64,000 nt of DNA from positions 62,001 to 126,000 of the forward strand of contig NZ_NFKT01000002.1 of NCBI RefSeq assembly GCF_002160525.1, in the 5' to 3' direction. Below, piece by piece: positions 1 through 8,653 of the stretch. The stretch is from Lachnoclostridium sp. An169 (GTDB lineage: Bacteria > Bacillota > Clostridia > Lachnospirales > Lachnospiraceae). The notes beneath the pieces were generated by a model that saw nothing but the letters and a program-made list of their open reading frames with translations, had not been told where the DNA came from and did no database searches. The translations under genes were made by a program, and so were the position numbers. Each line of letters opens with the position of its first letter. Positions within the stretch are counted from its first letter, which is position 1.

Positions 1-2
1 TG

Positions 3-1328
3 AATATCGCACACACAGAGAATTATGAGAGTCAGATAAACCGATATAATGTGATTCACATTGATTTCAGCGTTTTCCCGGATTTTTGTGATGGGTATAA
101 TGCTTATCTGAAAAATATTATCAGAAAATTGCAGGAAGATCTGAGGGAAGCATACCCGCTGCTGCAAGACCGGGAATATGAAGGAATCAGTGAAATGCTG
201 TCCGATACAAAAGACTCGTTTATCTTTATCTTAGATGAGTGGGATTCTGTGTTTAGTGAGAAATATGTGACGGAAGCAGATAAAATACATTTTCTGAGAT
301 TCCTGAAAACAATGCTTAAAGACAGACCATATGTGGATCTGGCGTATATGACAGGAGTGCTTCCGATTGCAAAATATTCCAGCGGTTCGGAACTGAATAT
401 GTTCTGGGAATATAATTTCATGAACGATCAGGTATACGAGGAGTTTTTCGGGCTTACTGAAGATGAAGTAAAAGGCCTTTGTCGGAAATATGATGCGGTC
501 AGCTATGAAGAACTTGAGTGGTGGTATGACGGATATCTCATGAGTGACGGCAGACATCTGTTTAATCCAAGGTCGGTCAACCGTGCGCTGACAGATGGCG
601 TTTGCAGAAATTACTGGACAGAAACCGGTCCTATGAATGAGGTGGCTGACTGTATTGAAAATAATGTGGAGGAAGTGCGCGAGGATATCGTAAAAATGGT
701 TTCCGGTGTGCCGGTGGAAGCGGAGCTAAGCGGATATAGTGCTGCTGAACAGGAGCTGTATACAAGAGATGAGATCCTCTCTGCTATGGTTGTATATGGA
801 TTTCTTTCTTACTATGATGGATACCTGAAAATTCCGAATCATGAACTGATGGAGAAATTTCAGCGGGTGCTTTCCCGTGACAGTATGGGGGAAGTAAAAG
901 AAATTACAGACAGATCCAGGGCTATGCTGACAGCTACGCTGGCGTGTGATGCAGATAAAGTGGCGGGCATTCTGGAAGAAGTTCATGACAGAGAAATTCC
1001 ATTTCTTATGTATAATGATGAAAACTCTCTGTCATGCGTGATAACCCTCTGCTATCTCTATGCCCGGAAAGACTATCGTATAGAGCGCGAAGAAAAGAGC
1101 GGGAAGGGATACTGCGACTACCTGTTTGTTCCAAAGAAAAAGGAAATTCCGGCAATAATTTTAGAACTGAAAGTTGATGATTCTGCTGAAAATGCAATTC
1201 GTCAGATAAAACAGAAAAATTATATGCAGAAAGTAGAGTCCATCAGAGAGATAATTCTGGTCGGGGTCAGTTATGACAGAAAGCAAAAGAAACATCAGTG
1301 TATTATTGAAAAATATGTCACAGAGTGA
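3..1328 (+). CDS. AAA-ATPase-like / PD-(D/E)XK nuclease family protein (5' end outside window)
   Basis: The reading frame is already open at the first bases of the window (it encodes NIAHTENYES before the first possible internal GTG at 51), so the N-terminus with the Walker A loop lies upstream. The visible part has a Walker B-like LDEWD near residue 62 (counting from the GTG at 51), then the long helical middle typical of the AAA-ATPase_like family (PF09820), and a C-terminal PD-(D/E)XK-type nuclease core with D356 and ELK at 372-374 (PDDEXK_9, PF08011). Proteins of this family are abundant multicopy accessory genes in gut Clostridia and Bacteroidetes. Their biological role is not established; defence or mobile-element functions have been suggested. 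The stop codon overlaps a GTG that could start the next gene, so the two may be co-transcribed. Confidence 0.8.
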   Translation, partial: NIAHTENYESQINRYNVIHIDFSVFPDFCDGYNAYLKNIIRKLQEDLREAYPLLQDREYEGISEMLSDTKDSFIFILDEWDSVFSEKYVTEADKIHFLRFLKTMLKDRPYVDLAYMTGVLPIAKYSSGSELNMFWEYNFMNDQVYEEFFGLTEDEVKGLCRKYDAVSYEELEWWYDGYLMSDGRHLFNPRSVNRALTDGVCRNYWTETGPMNEVADCIENNVEEVREDIVKMVSGVPVEAELSGYSAAEQELYTRDEILSAMVVYGFLSYYDGYLKIPNHELMEKFQRVLSRDSMGEVKEITDRSRAMLTATLACDADKVAGILEEVHDREIPFLMYNDENSLSCVITLCYLYARKDYRIEREEKSGKGYCDYLFVPKKKEIPAIILELKVDDSAENAIRQIKQKNYMQKVESIREIILVGVSYDRKQKKHQCIIEKYVTE

Positions 1329-1339
1329 AGAGGAATGTG

Positions 1340-2137
1340 ATGAAAATAACTTCTTTAGTTGAAAACACATGCAGTACCGGGCTGCCTGTCGAACACGGGT
1401 TAAGCCTGTACATAGAGACAGAAGAGCACACGATTCTGTTTGATATGGGACAGTCGGATCTTTTTGTGCGGAACGCGGAAGAACTGGGAGTGGATCTGGG
1501 CAGAGCGGACTTTGCGGTGCTCTCCCACGGACATTACGATCACGGGGGCGGGCTTGCAAAGTTCCTGGAGATAAACCGTAGCGCGCCGGTATATTTAAGC
1601 TGCCATACCTTTGAACCACACTACAATGGGACAGAGAAATATATCGGATTGGATAGTTCTCTCCTGGATAGTTCCTTTGCGGAGAATGAACGGCTGATTT
1701 TTACGGACAAAGCAATAGAGATCGGAAAGGGAATCACGCTTTACCCGGTTTCTGAGACAGGCAGATATCCCATGCAGTATGATATGGGAACCGGCGGGCT
1801 GAATATGGTATCAGACGGGAAAATCGTCCCCGAAGATTTCCGCCACGAGCAGTATATGGTGATCGAAGAGAACGGGAAGAGAATCCTTTTCAGTGGATGC
1901 TCCCACAAAGGAATCCTGAATATCGTCTCCTGGTTTGAGCCGGATGTGCTGATCGGCGGTTTCCACTTTTCAAAACTGGAGCCGGATGACCGGCTGAAAG
2001 AGTATGCTGAGATTCTGGACTCCCATGATACGGAATACTATACATGCCACTGTACGGGCGTGCGACAGTTTGAGTTTATGAAGAGCTATATGAAGAAGTT
2101 GAATTACCTGGCGGAGGGGGAGGTCGTTATAATATGA
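1340..2137 (+). CDS. metallo-beta-lactamase-fold hydrolase
   Basis: This is a 265-residue MBL-fold protein with the metal-binding signature HGHYDH at about residues 63-68, followed by further candidate metal ligands in FSGCSHKG and in the late CHCTG segment. The layout matches the COG1237 group (annotated as dihydropterin-type or F430-related MBL hydrolases), which bind two metal ions and hydrolyse small or phosphoester substrates; the actual substrate is unknown. I chose the ATG at 1340 because AGAGGA at 1329-1334 gives a proper ribosome binding site five bases upstream. A GTG at 1325 is in frame and overlaps the previous stop, but lacks such spacing. The stop overlaps the start of the next gene (ATGA), indicating translational coupling. 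Confidence 0.8.
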   Translation: MKITSLVENTCSTGLPVEHGLSLYIETEEHTILFDMGQSDLFVRNAEELGVDLGRADFAVLSHGHYDHGGGLAKFLEINRSAPVYLSCHTFEPHYNGTEKYIGLDSSLLDSSFAENERLIFTDKAIEIGKGITLYPVSETGRYPMQYDMGTGGLNMVSDGKIVPEDFRHEQYMVIEENGKRILFSGCSHKGILNIVSWFEPDVLIGGFHFSKLEPDDRLKEYAEILDSHDTEYYTCHCTGVRQFEFMKSYMKKLNYLAEGEVVII

Positions 2138-2544
2138 AAAGAAAGCAGAAAATACTTGTCTCAATTATAACGGCTGCAGCGGCAATCTTTGTATTTGCAG
2201 GAGTCTGGTATGTACTTCCGAAGACTTTTCTGAGAGGGGCTGCGCCATCTGATGTCAGATCCGTGTCTGTCTTTGACGGAAATACAGGAAAAAGTTTCAA
2301 CATAGAAGAACCGGAAGAAATTCAGTATATTGTAGAGAATATACAGGGCGCGGAGATGAAAAGAGATACACTCTCTTTGTTTTATACAGGATATGGTTTT
2401 CGCCTGGGCTTTTATGATGAAGAGGGAAAGCAGATCGAAAGCTTTATTATAAACAGTGCAGATACAATCCGGGACGATCCGTTTTTCTACCGCTGTGACG
2501 GCGGTCTTTGCTTTGATTATCTGAAAGAACTGGAAGAAAGATAG
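2134..2544 (+). CDS. small membrane-anchored or secreted protein of unknown function
   Basis: A 136-residue protein with a positively charged start (MKRKQK) and one hydrophobic segment at about residues 7-28, which is either a membrane anchor or an uncleaved signal. I see no lipobox cysteine. The remaining ~105 residues are soluble, with alternating hydrophobic residues suggesting beta strands (YGFRLGFYDEEGKQIESFII) and two cysteines near the end (YRCDGGLC). I do not recognise the family. It overlaps the preceding MBL gene by four bases (ATGA) and is followed at once by an intrinsic terminator, so it is the last gene of its operon. Confidence 0.65.
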   Translation: MKRKQKILVSIITAAAAIFVFAGVWYVLPKTFLRGAAPSDVRSVSVFDGNTGKSFNIEEPEEIQYIVENIQGAEMKRDTLSLFYTGYGFRLGFYDEEGKQIESFIINSADTIRDDPFFYRCDGGLCFDYLKELEER

Positions 2545-2550
2545 ACAGGA

Positions 2551-2597
2551 AAAGGTGCTCTGCAAGACTTTCAGCTATACAGAGCACCTTTTTTTAA
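2551..2597. terminator. bidirectional intrinsic terminator
   Basis: A 12-bp inverted repeat (AAAGGTGCTCTG at 2551-2562 and its complement ending in CACCTTT) encloses a 17-nt loop and runs into seven T residues. On the minus strand the mirrored A-run gives four T residues, so it can also end the aldo/keto reductase transcript. Confidence 0.85.
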
Positions 2598-2631
2598 TAA
2601 TTCAGTCCAAAAAGATTCTACATTTTTGATT

Positions 2632-3471
2632 TTATACCAGTGTCATAAACCACTCTACCGTCGCAGGATCATAGTGGGAGAAGAACAGGCTGTTTCCGGT
2701 GTCGAGTGCTTCGATCTCCTTCATCTCCTCATCTGTAAGAGTGAAGTCAAAGATATTGAAGTTCTCTTCCATACGGTTTCTGTGAGTGGACTTCGGAATC
2801 AGCACCACGTCGCTCTGAAGAAGGAAACGAAGAGCGGTCTGTGCCACAGATTTTCCGTATTTCTCACCGATTTTTTTCAGAACCGGGTTGTTGAAGTAAT
2901 CGTTTTTACCTTCTGCGAAGGGACCCCATGACATAATCTGCGTGCCGTTCTTCTTCATATATTCTTTTGCAACTTTCTGCTGCTGGAATACGTGGGTTTC
3001 CACCTGGTTTACTGCAGGTTTGATGCGCGAGAAATGGAAGATATCCAGATAGCGGTCCGGATAGAAGTTGGATACGCCGATTGCCCGGACTTTACCCTCG
3101 TCGTAAGCCTCTTCCATTGCGCGGTAGGTTCCGTAATAATCGCCGAACGGCTGATGGATCAGAAGCAGGTCAATATAGTCTGTCTGCAGCTTCTTTAAAG
3201 ATTCCTCAATAGAAGCTTTCGCTTTTTCATAGCCTGCGTTGGAGATCCACACCTTTGTGGTGATAAAGAACTCTTCTCTCGGAAGACCGCTTTTGGCGAT
3301 GGCATTTCCCACGCCTTCCTCATTTCCGTATGCCTGCGCAGTATCAATGCTGCGGTAGCCGACTTCAATGGCGTCCAGTACGCAGCGCTCTGTCTCTTCC
3401 GGGGGAGTCTGATATACTCCGTATCCCAATTTCGGCATCTTAACTCCGTTGTTCAGTGTTACATATTCCAT
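2632..3471 (-). CDS. aldo/keto reductase (AKR5-like)
   Basis: A 279-residue NAD(P)H-dependent aldo/keto reductase, the usual length for the 2,5-diketo-D-gluconate reductase-like group. The catalytic tetrad is visible: D43 and Y48 (SIDTAQAYGNEEG), K73 (TTKVWIS) and H106 (LLLIHQPFG). The late IPKSTHRNRMEEN segment fits the nucleotide 2'-phosphate site. It would reduce small aldehydes or ketones in the cytoplasm; the substrate is unknown. The start has a GGAGG-type site just upstream. The gene stands alone and is divergent from a LysR-type regulator, the common arrangement in which the regulator controls its neighbour. Confidence 0.88.
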   Translation of the reverse strand: MEYVTLNNGVKMPKLGYGVYQTPPEETERCVLDAIEVGYRSIDTAQAYGNEEGVGNAIAKSGLPREEFFITTKVWISNAGYEKAKASIEESLKKLQTDYIDLLLIHQPFGDYYGTYRAMEEAYDEGKVRAIGVSNFYPDRYLDIFHFSRIKPAVNQVETHVFQQQKVAKEYMKKNGTQIMSWGPFAEGKNDYFNNPVLKKIGEKYGKSVAQTALRFLLQSDVVLIPKSTHRNRMEENFNIFDFTLTDEEMKEIEALDTGNSLFFSHYDPATVEWFMTLV

Positions 3472-3510
3472 GATAAATTCCTCCGTTTCGTCTTCCTGTT
3501 TGCATTTAAC

Positions 3511-3540
3511 AGTTTACATCCGAAAAGAAAAAAAGTACAA
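3511..3540 (-). promoter_or_regulatory. candidate sigma-A promoter for the aldo/keto reductase
   Basis: On the minus strand TTGTAC (3540-3535) and TAAACT (3516-3511) are separated by 18 bases, about 40 bases before the start codon. The match is moderate. Confidence 0.4.
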
Positions 3541-3616
3541 TAAGAATACAGGAAACCAGATTCCTGAAAATGAATACTGAAACATCATTGAATCAATACC
3601 GGGAGGTGGAAGAAGA

Positions 3617-4525
3617 ATGCTGAATCTTCTGGAATTAGAGCAGCTTGCTGCTTTTGCAGACTGTGGAACACTGTCAAAAGCTGCGGAAAAACTGAATATC
3701 TCACAGCCGACGATTACGAGGACCATGCAGCATCTTGAAGATGAGTTTGGCGCCCCTCTGTTTGAGAGGACGAAGAATCACATTGCGCTGAATGAAACAG
3801 GGTGGAAGGCTGTCGTGCATGCAAAACAGCTCTTAAAGGATGCCCGGGAGGCGGTGGAGGACGTCCGGGCTTTTGACCGGAGCCTGCATACGATCACGGT
3901 CAGCTCCTGCGCTCCCGCGCCCCTGTGGCGTCTGCTCCCCGCACTGTCGGATGCGTTTCCGGATATGACGATTTCCTCCGCTATAAAAAATAATGAGGCG
4001 GTTATGGAAGACCTGAAAGCCGGGGAGTGTCAGCTGGCTGTTCTTTCAGAAGAGTTCATCACGGGAGTGCATGTTTCAGGAGCACATGTCCCCGAAGCTC
4101 ATATTTCTGAAGAGTACACCAGTATGCCGTTTATGAAAGAAAATCTGGCGGTATGCGTTCCGCCGACACACGAACTGGCCGGGAAAAAGGAAGTTTCTTT
4201 TAAAGAGCTGAACGGGTATAATTTTCTCCTTGGAATAAGACTGGGGTTCTGGGACGATATGTGCAGGCAAAAGATGCCGGCGTCCCGGTTCCTTGTACAG
4301 ACGGATCAGTTTACCATGCAGGAACTGATTCGGGAGTCCACCCTGCCATGCTTTGTGACGGATGTTGCGACGTATGACAGGGATGTGTACAGGGACAGAA
4401 TCACCATCCCCATTACGGACAGGGAGGCAAAAGTGACTTTTTACATTGTGTTTGATGGGAAAAACAGGAAATATGCGGAGGCTCTGAAAAGGGTCTGCAA
4501 TGGGAGGCAGGCTTTGGAGATGTGA
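3617..4525 (+). CDS. LysR-family transcriptional regulator
   Basis: A 302-residue protein. Residues 1-60 form the winged helix-turn-helix typical of LysR regulators (AAFADCGTLSKAAEKLNISQPTITRTMQHLE), followed by a linker helix and a periplasmic-binding-like effector domain from about residue 90. A GGGAGGTGG site precedes the ATG. It lies divergently from the aldo/keto reductase with a 145-base shared control region, so it probably regulates that gene and itself. The effector cannot be told from the sequence. A short stretch around residues 146-160 (HVSGAHVPEAHISEEY) is an imperfect repeat and looks like a local expansion inside the effector domain. Confidence 0.88.
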   Translation: MLNLLELEQLAAFADCGTLSKAAEKLNISQPTITRTMQHLEDEFGAPLFERTKNHIALNETGWKAVVHAKQLLKDAREAVEDVRAFDRSLHTITVSSCAPAPLWRLLPALSDAFPDMTISSAIKNNEAVMEDLKAGECQLAVLSEEFITGVHVSGAHVPEAHISEEYTSMPFMKENLAVCVPPTHELAGKKEVSFKELNGYNFLLGIRLGFWDDMCRQKMPASRFLVQTDQFTMQELIRESTLPCFVTDVATYDRDVYRDRITIPITDREAKVTFYIVFDGKNRKYAEALKRVCNGRQALEM

Positions 4526-4528
4526 TAA

Positions 4529-5467
4529 ACGGGCGGGATTTTAAGTTGGGGGCTGCTAGCGGAGGATGAGGAGGGTGCGACTCATCCTACCAATGGTTTT
4601 GTTTTCCTCCTGGGAAAAGACTCCTTTCTTTCTTATATTCAATGTGGGATGTTTAAGGGGAAAACCCGTGCTGTATTCGTGGATAAACGGGAGTACGGAG
4701 GTGCACTTTGGGAACAGATTGAAAATGCCTTCCAGTTTGTACTTCGCAACATCCATCTGGGAGCCAGACTGGAAGGACTGTACCGGCAGGATATTTATGA
4801 GCTGCCGCCGGACAGTATCAGAGAGCTGATTATTAATGCGGTTATGAACTGCAGTTTTCTACAGAATTCCCATATTCAGGTGGCTGTTTACGATGACCGG
4901 CTTGAGATTACGTCTCCGGGAGGATTGATGCCGGGCGTAACACTTGAGCGAATGAAAGAAGGATACTCAAAGATCCGGAACCGTGCCCTTGCTCACGCTT
5001 TTTCCTATATGAATCTGATTGAAGCGTGGGGCAGCGGTATTCCCAAGCTGATGAAGGCGATGGAGGATTATGGCCTGCGGGAACCGGAATTTGTGGAAAT
5101 GGGAATTGCATTTCGGGTGAATCTGTATCGTAGTCAAGGAGATACAAAAACGAACCAAGCTACGAACCAAGGTAGCCAAAAAACGAACTGAGATGCAAAA
5201 ATGACGAACCAAGGTGCGAAACAAGCGAACCAGGCTGTGAAGCGGACAGCAGGAAAATTGAACCAGAAGAATATTTTCCTCAAAAATGAAGAAAAGCAGT
5301 TAGTGCAGTTGGTGGCTGATAAACCGGCAATTACACAAATGGAAATGGCAGGGCAGCTTGGGTGGAGTTTGGGAAAAGTGAAGCACTATATTACGAAGCT
5401 AAAAAAGAATCAAGTACTGGAACGAGTGGGCACCAGCCAGAAAGGGCATTGGAATATTCTTGTTTAG
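4529..5467 (+). pseudogene. decayed AlbA_2/COG2865-type ATP-binding regulator, N-terminus lost and one in-frame stop
   Basis: The frame opens directly after a TAA at 4526 and reads, with no good start codon, through ILSWGLLAEDEEG, LLGKDSFLSYIQCGMFKGK and on into the HATPase_c_4-like region typical of COG2865 proteins (RELIINAVMN, DDRLEITSPGGLMPG, EAWGSGIPKLM). The usual N-terminal Schlafen AlbA_2 DNA/RNA-binding domain is absent. A TGA at 5189-5191 interrupts the frame. Beyond it the same frame continues (MTNQGAKQANQ) to the expected C-terminal winged helix, ending at 5467. The stop falls in a low-complexity linker rich in TNQ and ANQ. An internal ATG at 4649 could still give a 180-residue fragment and ATG 5201 an 88-residue HTH fragment. 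I read this as a relic of one gene rather than two genes. Confidence 0.75.
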
Positions 5468-5490
5468 AACACAAGTAAAAGGAGAATGTT

Positions 5491-5814
5491 ATGGAAGATA
5501 GACTTGTTTTGTTGGCATTGGAACAGATCGCAGAAGCGTTGGGACATTCTAATAGCAATCCTATTTCTGCCAGTTTATTATGTCTGGAACATGGAATTAG
5601 TTTTGATGAAATGGGAAAGATCATGGTTGCTTTCAACCAGATTTTGAGAAGAAAAGAATTTGATGAATTGGAAGTTTCTGATTTTCGACAGGCTTTGGAG
5701 GAAATAACGCCGATGGCAAAAGAGTTTGCAGACCCCGTTGTGGTTGCATTTATCAAAGCTTATGCAAGAAATCGTATTGCTGAATTGGTACCATTTGCAA
5801 GGACATTGGATTAA
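5491..5814 (+). CDS. hypothetical protein, 107 residues
   Basis: A small soluble, mostly helical, acidic protein preceded by a good AAAGGAGA site seven bases before the ATG. No membrane segment, metal motif or known domain can be seen. It starts 23 bases after the decayed COG2865 gene. The family is not recognised. Confidence 0.55.
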   Translation: MEDRLVLLALEQIAEALGHSNSNPISASLLCLEHGISFDEMGKIMVAFNQILRRKEFDELEVSDFRQALEEITPMAKEFADPVVVAFIKAYARNRIAELVPFARTLD

Positions 5815-5893
5815 ATCCTGCAGGAGATAATCCGGCGAGATTTTGAGTCATCCCTTCCCGCAACTGCATGTTCATATATTTTTTATAAATGAA

Positions 5894-5920
5894 TTAGCAC
5901 TCACCTCTTGACAGTGCTAA
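5894..5920. promoter_or_regulatory. CIRCE operator (HrcA binding site)
   Basis: TTAGCACTC, a nine-base spacer and CAGTGCTAA match the CIRCE consensus TTAGCACTC-N9-GAGTGCTAA with a single mismatch. It overlaps the -35 hexamer of the clpB promoter, the right geometry for repression by HrcA. Confidence 0.93.
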
Positions 5921-5936
5921 CAAGTTTTGCTATATT
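5908..5936 (+). promoter_or_regulatory. sigma-A promoter of clpB
   Basis: A perfect TTGACA (5908-5913) is followed after exactly 17 bases by TATATT (5931-5936). The -35 lies inside the CIRCE repeat. The untranslated leader of about 60 bases contains two small hairpins (CACG/CGTG near 5947-5963 and TGTCAG/CTGACA at 5970-5986) before the AAGGAGGG ribosome binding site. Confidence 0.9.
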
Positions 5937-6004
5937 GCTACTAGAACACGAAAACAAGTCGTGGTTCCATGTCAGCCAGACTGACACCATAAGGAGGGAT
6001 GACC

Positions 6005-8629
6005 ATGAATATCAATAAATTTACGCAGAATTCACTGCAGGCAGTCCAGAACTGCGAGAAGATAGCAGCGGACAACGGCAACCAGGAGCTTGCCCAGGAG
6101 CATCTGCTCTATGCCCTGCTGACGCAGGATGACAGCCTGATTTTAAAACTTCTTGAAAAAATGAGCATACAGGGACAGCTTTTTATTGACCGCGTGGAGC
6201 AGGCAATCGGAAAGCGGCCGAAAGTACAGGGCGGCCAGGCGTATGTGGGTCAGGATCTCAACAACGTGCTGATCCATGCCGAGGATGAGGCAAAACAGAT
6301 GGGAGACGAGTATGTTTCTGTGGAACATCTTTTTCTTGCCCTGCTGAAATACGCGAGCCGTGAGATGAAGCAGATTTTCCGGGAATTCGGCATCAGCCGG
6401 GAGGGATTCCTGCAGGCACTCTCCACGGTGAGAGGCAACCAGCGGGTGACCAGCGACAACCCGGAGGCAACTTATGACACACTGAACAAATACGGGCAGG
6501 ATCTCGTGGAGCGGGCAAGAGACCAGAAGCTGGATCCGGTTATCGGCCGTGATGAGGAGATCCGGAATGTTGTGAGAATCCTTTCCCGTAAGACGAAGAA
6601 CAACCCGGTTCTGATCGGTGAACCCGGCGTCGGCAAGACGGCGGTTGTCGAGGGACTGGCTCAGAGAATCGTCAGCGGCGATGTGCCGGAAGGACTCAAG
6701 GACAAGACGATTTTCTCCCTGGATATGGGAGCCCTCGTTGCCGGTGCGAAGTACCGGGGCGAGTTCGAGGAACGTCTGAAAGCGGTCCTGGAGGAAGTAA
6801 AGAACAGCGACGGCAGGATTATCCTGTTTATCGATGAGCTGCACACCATCGTGGGCGCGGGCAAGACTGACGGCGCGATGGATGCGGGAAATATGTTAAA
6901 ACCCATGCTTGCCAGAGGAGAGCTGCACTGTATCGGTGCGACCACACTGGATGAGTACCGGCAGTATATTGAGAAGGATGCGGCTCTGGAACGCCGTTTC
7001 CAGCCGGTTATGGTAGATGAGCCGTCGGTGGAGGATGCCATTTCCATTCTCCGTGGCTTAAAGGAGCGGTATGAAGTATTCCATGGCGTGAAGATTACGG
7101 ACAGCGCCCTGGTTGCGGCAGCTACACTGTCCAACCGTTACATTTCCGACCGTTTCCTGCCGGATAAGGCCATCGACCTGGTGGATGAAGCCTGTGCTAT
7201 GATCAAGACGGAACTGGATTCCATGCCAACGGAACTCGATGAACTGAGGCGGCGTGTGATGCAGCTTGAGATCGAGGAGGAAGCCCTGAAAAAAGAGGAC
7301 GACCGCTTAAGCAAAGAGCGTCTGGAACATCTCCAGGAAGAACTGGCAGGCCTGCGGGAAGAGTACGCGGGCAAGAAAGTTCAGTGGGAGAATGAGAAGA
7401 CGTCTGTTGAGCGTGTCCAGAAGATCCGGGAAGAGATCGAGCAGGTGAACAAGGACATTCAGAAGGCGCAGAGGGAATATGACCTGAACAAGGCTGCGGA
7501 ACTGCAGTACGGAAGGCTGCCTCAGCTCCAGAAACAGTTGGAGGAAGAGGAGGAGAAAGTGAAAGAAAAAGACCTTTCTCTTGTCCATGAAGCTGTGACG
7601 GATGACGAGATTGCCCGTATTGTGTCCAGATGGACCGGCATACCGGTAGCAAAGCTCAACGAGAGCGAGAGGAACAAGACGCTTCATCTTGCGGATGAGC
7701 TGCACAAACGTGTGGTGGGGCAGGATGAGGCTGTAGAGCTTGTGACAGAGGCCATCATCCGGTCCAAAGCCGGGATCAAAGACCCAAGCAAGCCGATTGG
7801 TTCCTTCCTGTTCCTCGGACCTACCGGAGTCGGTAAGACAGAGCTTGCCAAGGCGCTTGCCCAGAGCCTGTTTGACGATGAGAACAACATGGTGCGTATC
7901 GATATGAGTGAGTACATGGAGAAATACTCCGTGTCCAGACTGATCGGAGCACCGCCGGGATATGTAGGGTACGACGAGGGCGGTCAGCTGACGGAAGCGG
8001 TGAGAAGGAAACCGTACTCGGTTGTACTTTTCGATGAAGTGGAGAAAGCCCACCCGGATGTGTTCAACGTCCTGCTTCAGGTGCTTGACGACGGGCGGAT
8101 TACAGATTCCCAGGGAAGGACTGTGGACTTCAAGAACACGATCCTGATTATGACTTCCAACATCGGTGCCAACTACCTGCTGGAGGGGATCCGGGACGAC
8201 GGCTCCATCGACGAGCAGTGCCAGGAGATGACCATGAACGACCTGAAGGCCCACTTCAGACCGGAGTTCCTGAACCGTCTGGATGAAATAATTATGTTCA
8301 AACCATTGACGAAAGAGAATATCCGTGCCATTATTGATTTGTTGGTGGCAGACGTCAATAAGCGTCTGGAAGAGAAAGAACTGAAGATCGAACTGACGGA
8401 AGCGGCGAAAGATTTCGTTGTGGAAGGCGGGTACGATCCGATGTACGGCGCAAGGCCGCTGAAGAGATATCTGCAGAAGAATGTGGAGACCCTGGCGGCA
8501 AGGCTGATTCTCGCAGGCAACGTGGGCAGGGAAGATACGATTCTGATCGATGCGAAAGACGGCAGCCTGCTTGCGGAGGTGAAAGGCCAGATTATCGAGA
8601 GCGAAAAGCCGGAAGATCTGGCTCTGTAA
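6005..8629 (+). CDS. clpB: ATP-dependent disaggregase chaperone ClpB
   Basis: An 874-residue Hsp100 protein that pulls polypeptides out of aggregates together with DnaK. Visible in order: the Clp N-terminal repeat domain (1-145), AAA+ module 1 with [10 protein letters not shown] near residue 207, the long coiled-coil M-domain that distinguishes ClpB from ClpA/C (about 405-525), AAA+ module 2 with [10 protein letters not shown] near 605, and the C-terminal D2-small domain. I chose the ATG at 6005 because the ATG at 5999 abuts the AAGGAGGG site and leaves no spacing. The CIRCE element overlapping its promoter shows HrcA heat-shock control. Full length, no defects. Confidence 0.97.
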   Translation: MNINKFTQNSLQAVQNCEKIAADNGNQELAQEHLLYALLTQDDSLILKLLEKMSIQGQLFIDRVEQAIGKRPKVQGGQAYVGQDLNNVLIHAEDEAKQMGDEYVSVEHLFLALLKYASREMKQIFREFGISREGFLQALSTVRGNQRVTSDNPEATYDTLNKYGQDLVERARDQKLDPVIGRDEEIRNVVRILSRKTKNNPVLIGEPGVGKTAVVEGLAQRIVSGDVPEGLKDKTIFSLDMGALVAGAKYRGEFEERLKAVLEEVKNSDGRIILFIDELHTIVGAGKTDGAMDAGNMLKPMLARGELHCIGATTLDEYRQYIEKDAALERRFQPVMVDEPSVEDAISILRGLKERYEVFHGVKITDSALVAAATLSNRYISDRFLPDKAIDLVDEACAMIKTELDSMPTELDELRRRVMQLEIEEEALKKEDDRLSKERLEHLQEELAGLREEYAGKKVQWENEKTSVERVQKIREEIEQVNKDIQKAQREYDLNKAAELQYGRLPQLQKQLEEEEEKVKEKDLSLVHEAVTDDEIARIVSRWTGIPVAKLNESERNKTLHLADELHKRVVGQDEAVELVTEAIIRSKAGIKDPSKPIGSFLFLGPTGVGKTELAKALAQSLFDDENNMVRIDMSEYMEKYSVSRLIGAPPGYVGYDEGGQLTEAVRRKPYSVVLFDEVEKAHPDVFNVLLQVLDDGRITDSQGRTVDFKNTILIMTSNIGANYLLEGIRDDGSIDEQCQEMTMNDLKAHFRPEFLNRLDEIIMFKPLTKENIRAIIDLLVADVNKRLEEKELKIELTEAAKDFVVEGGYDPMYGARPLKRYLQKNVETLAARLILAGNVGREDTILIDAKDGSLLAEVKGQIIESEKPEDLAL

Positions 8630-8653
8630 AAACGAAAGGATGGCTATCCCCGA

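Noticed and set aside
1..1328. A complete toxin or CRISPR-associated nuclease role for the first gene
   Set aside because: Only the C-terminal part is visible and there is no repeat array, antitoxin or other defence gene next to it.
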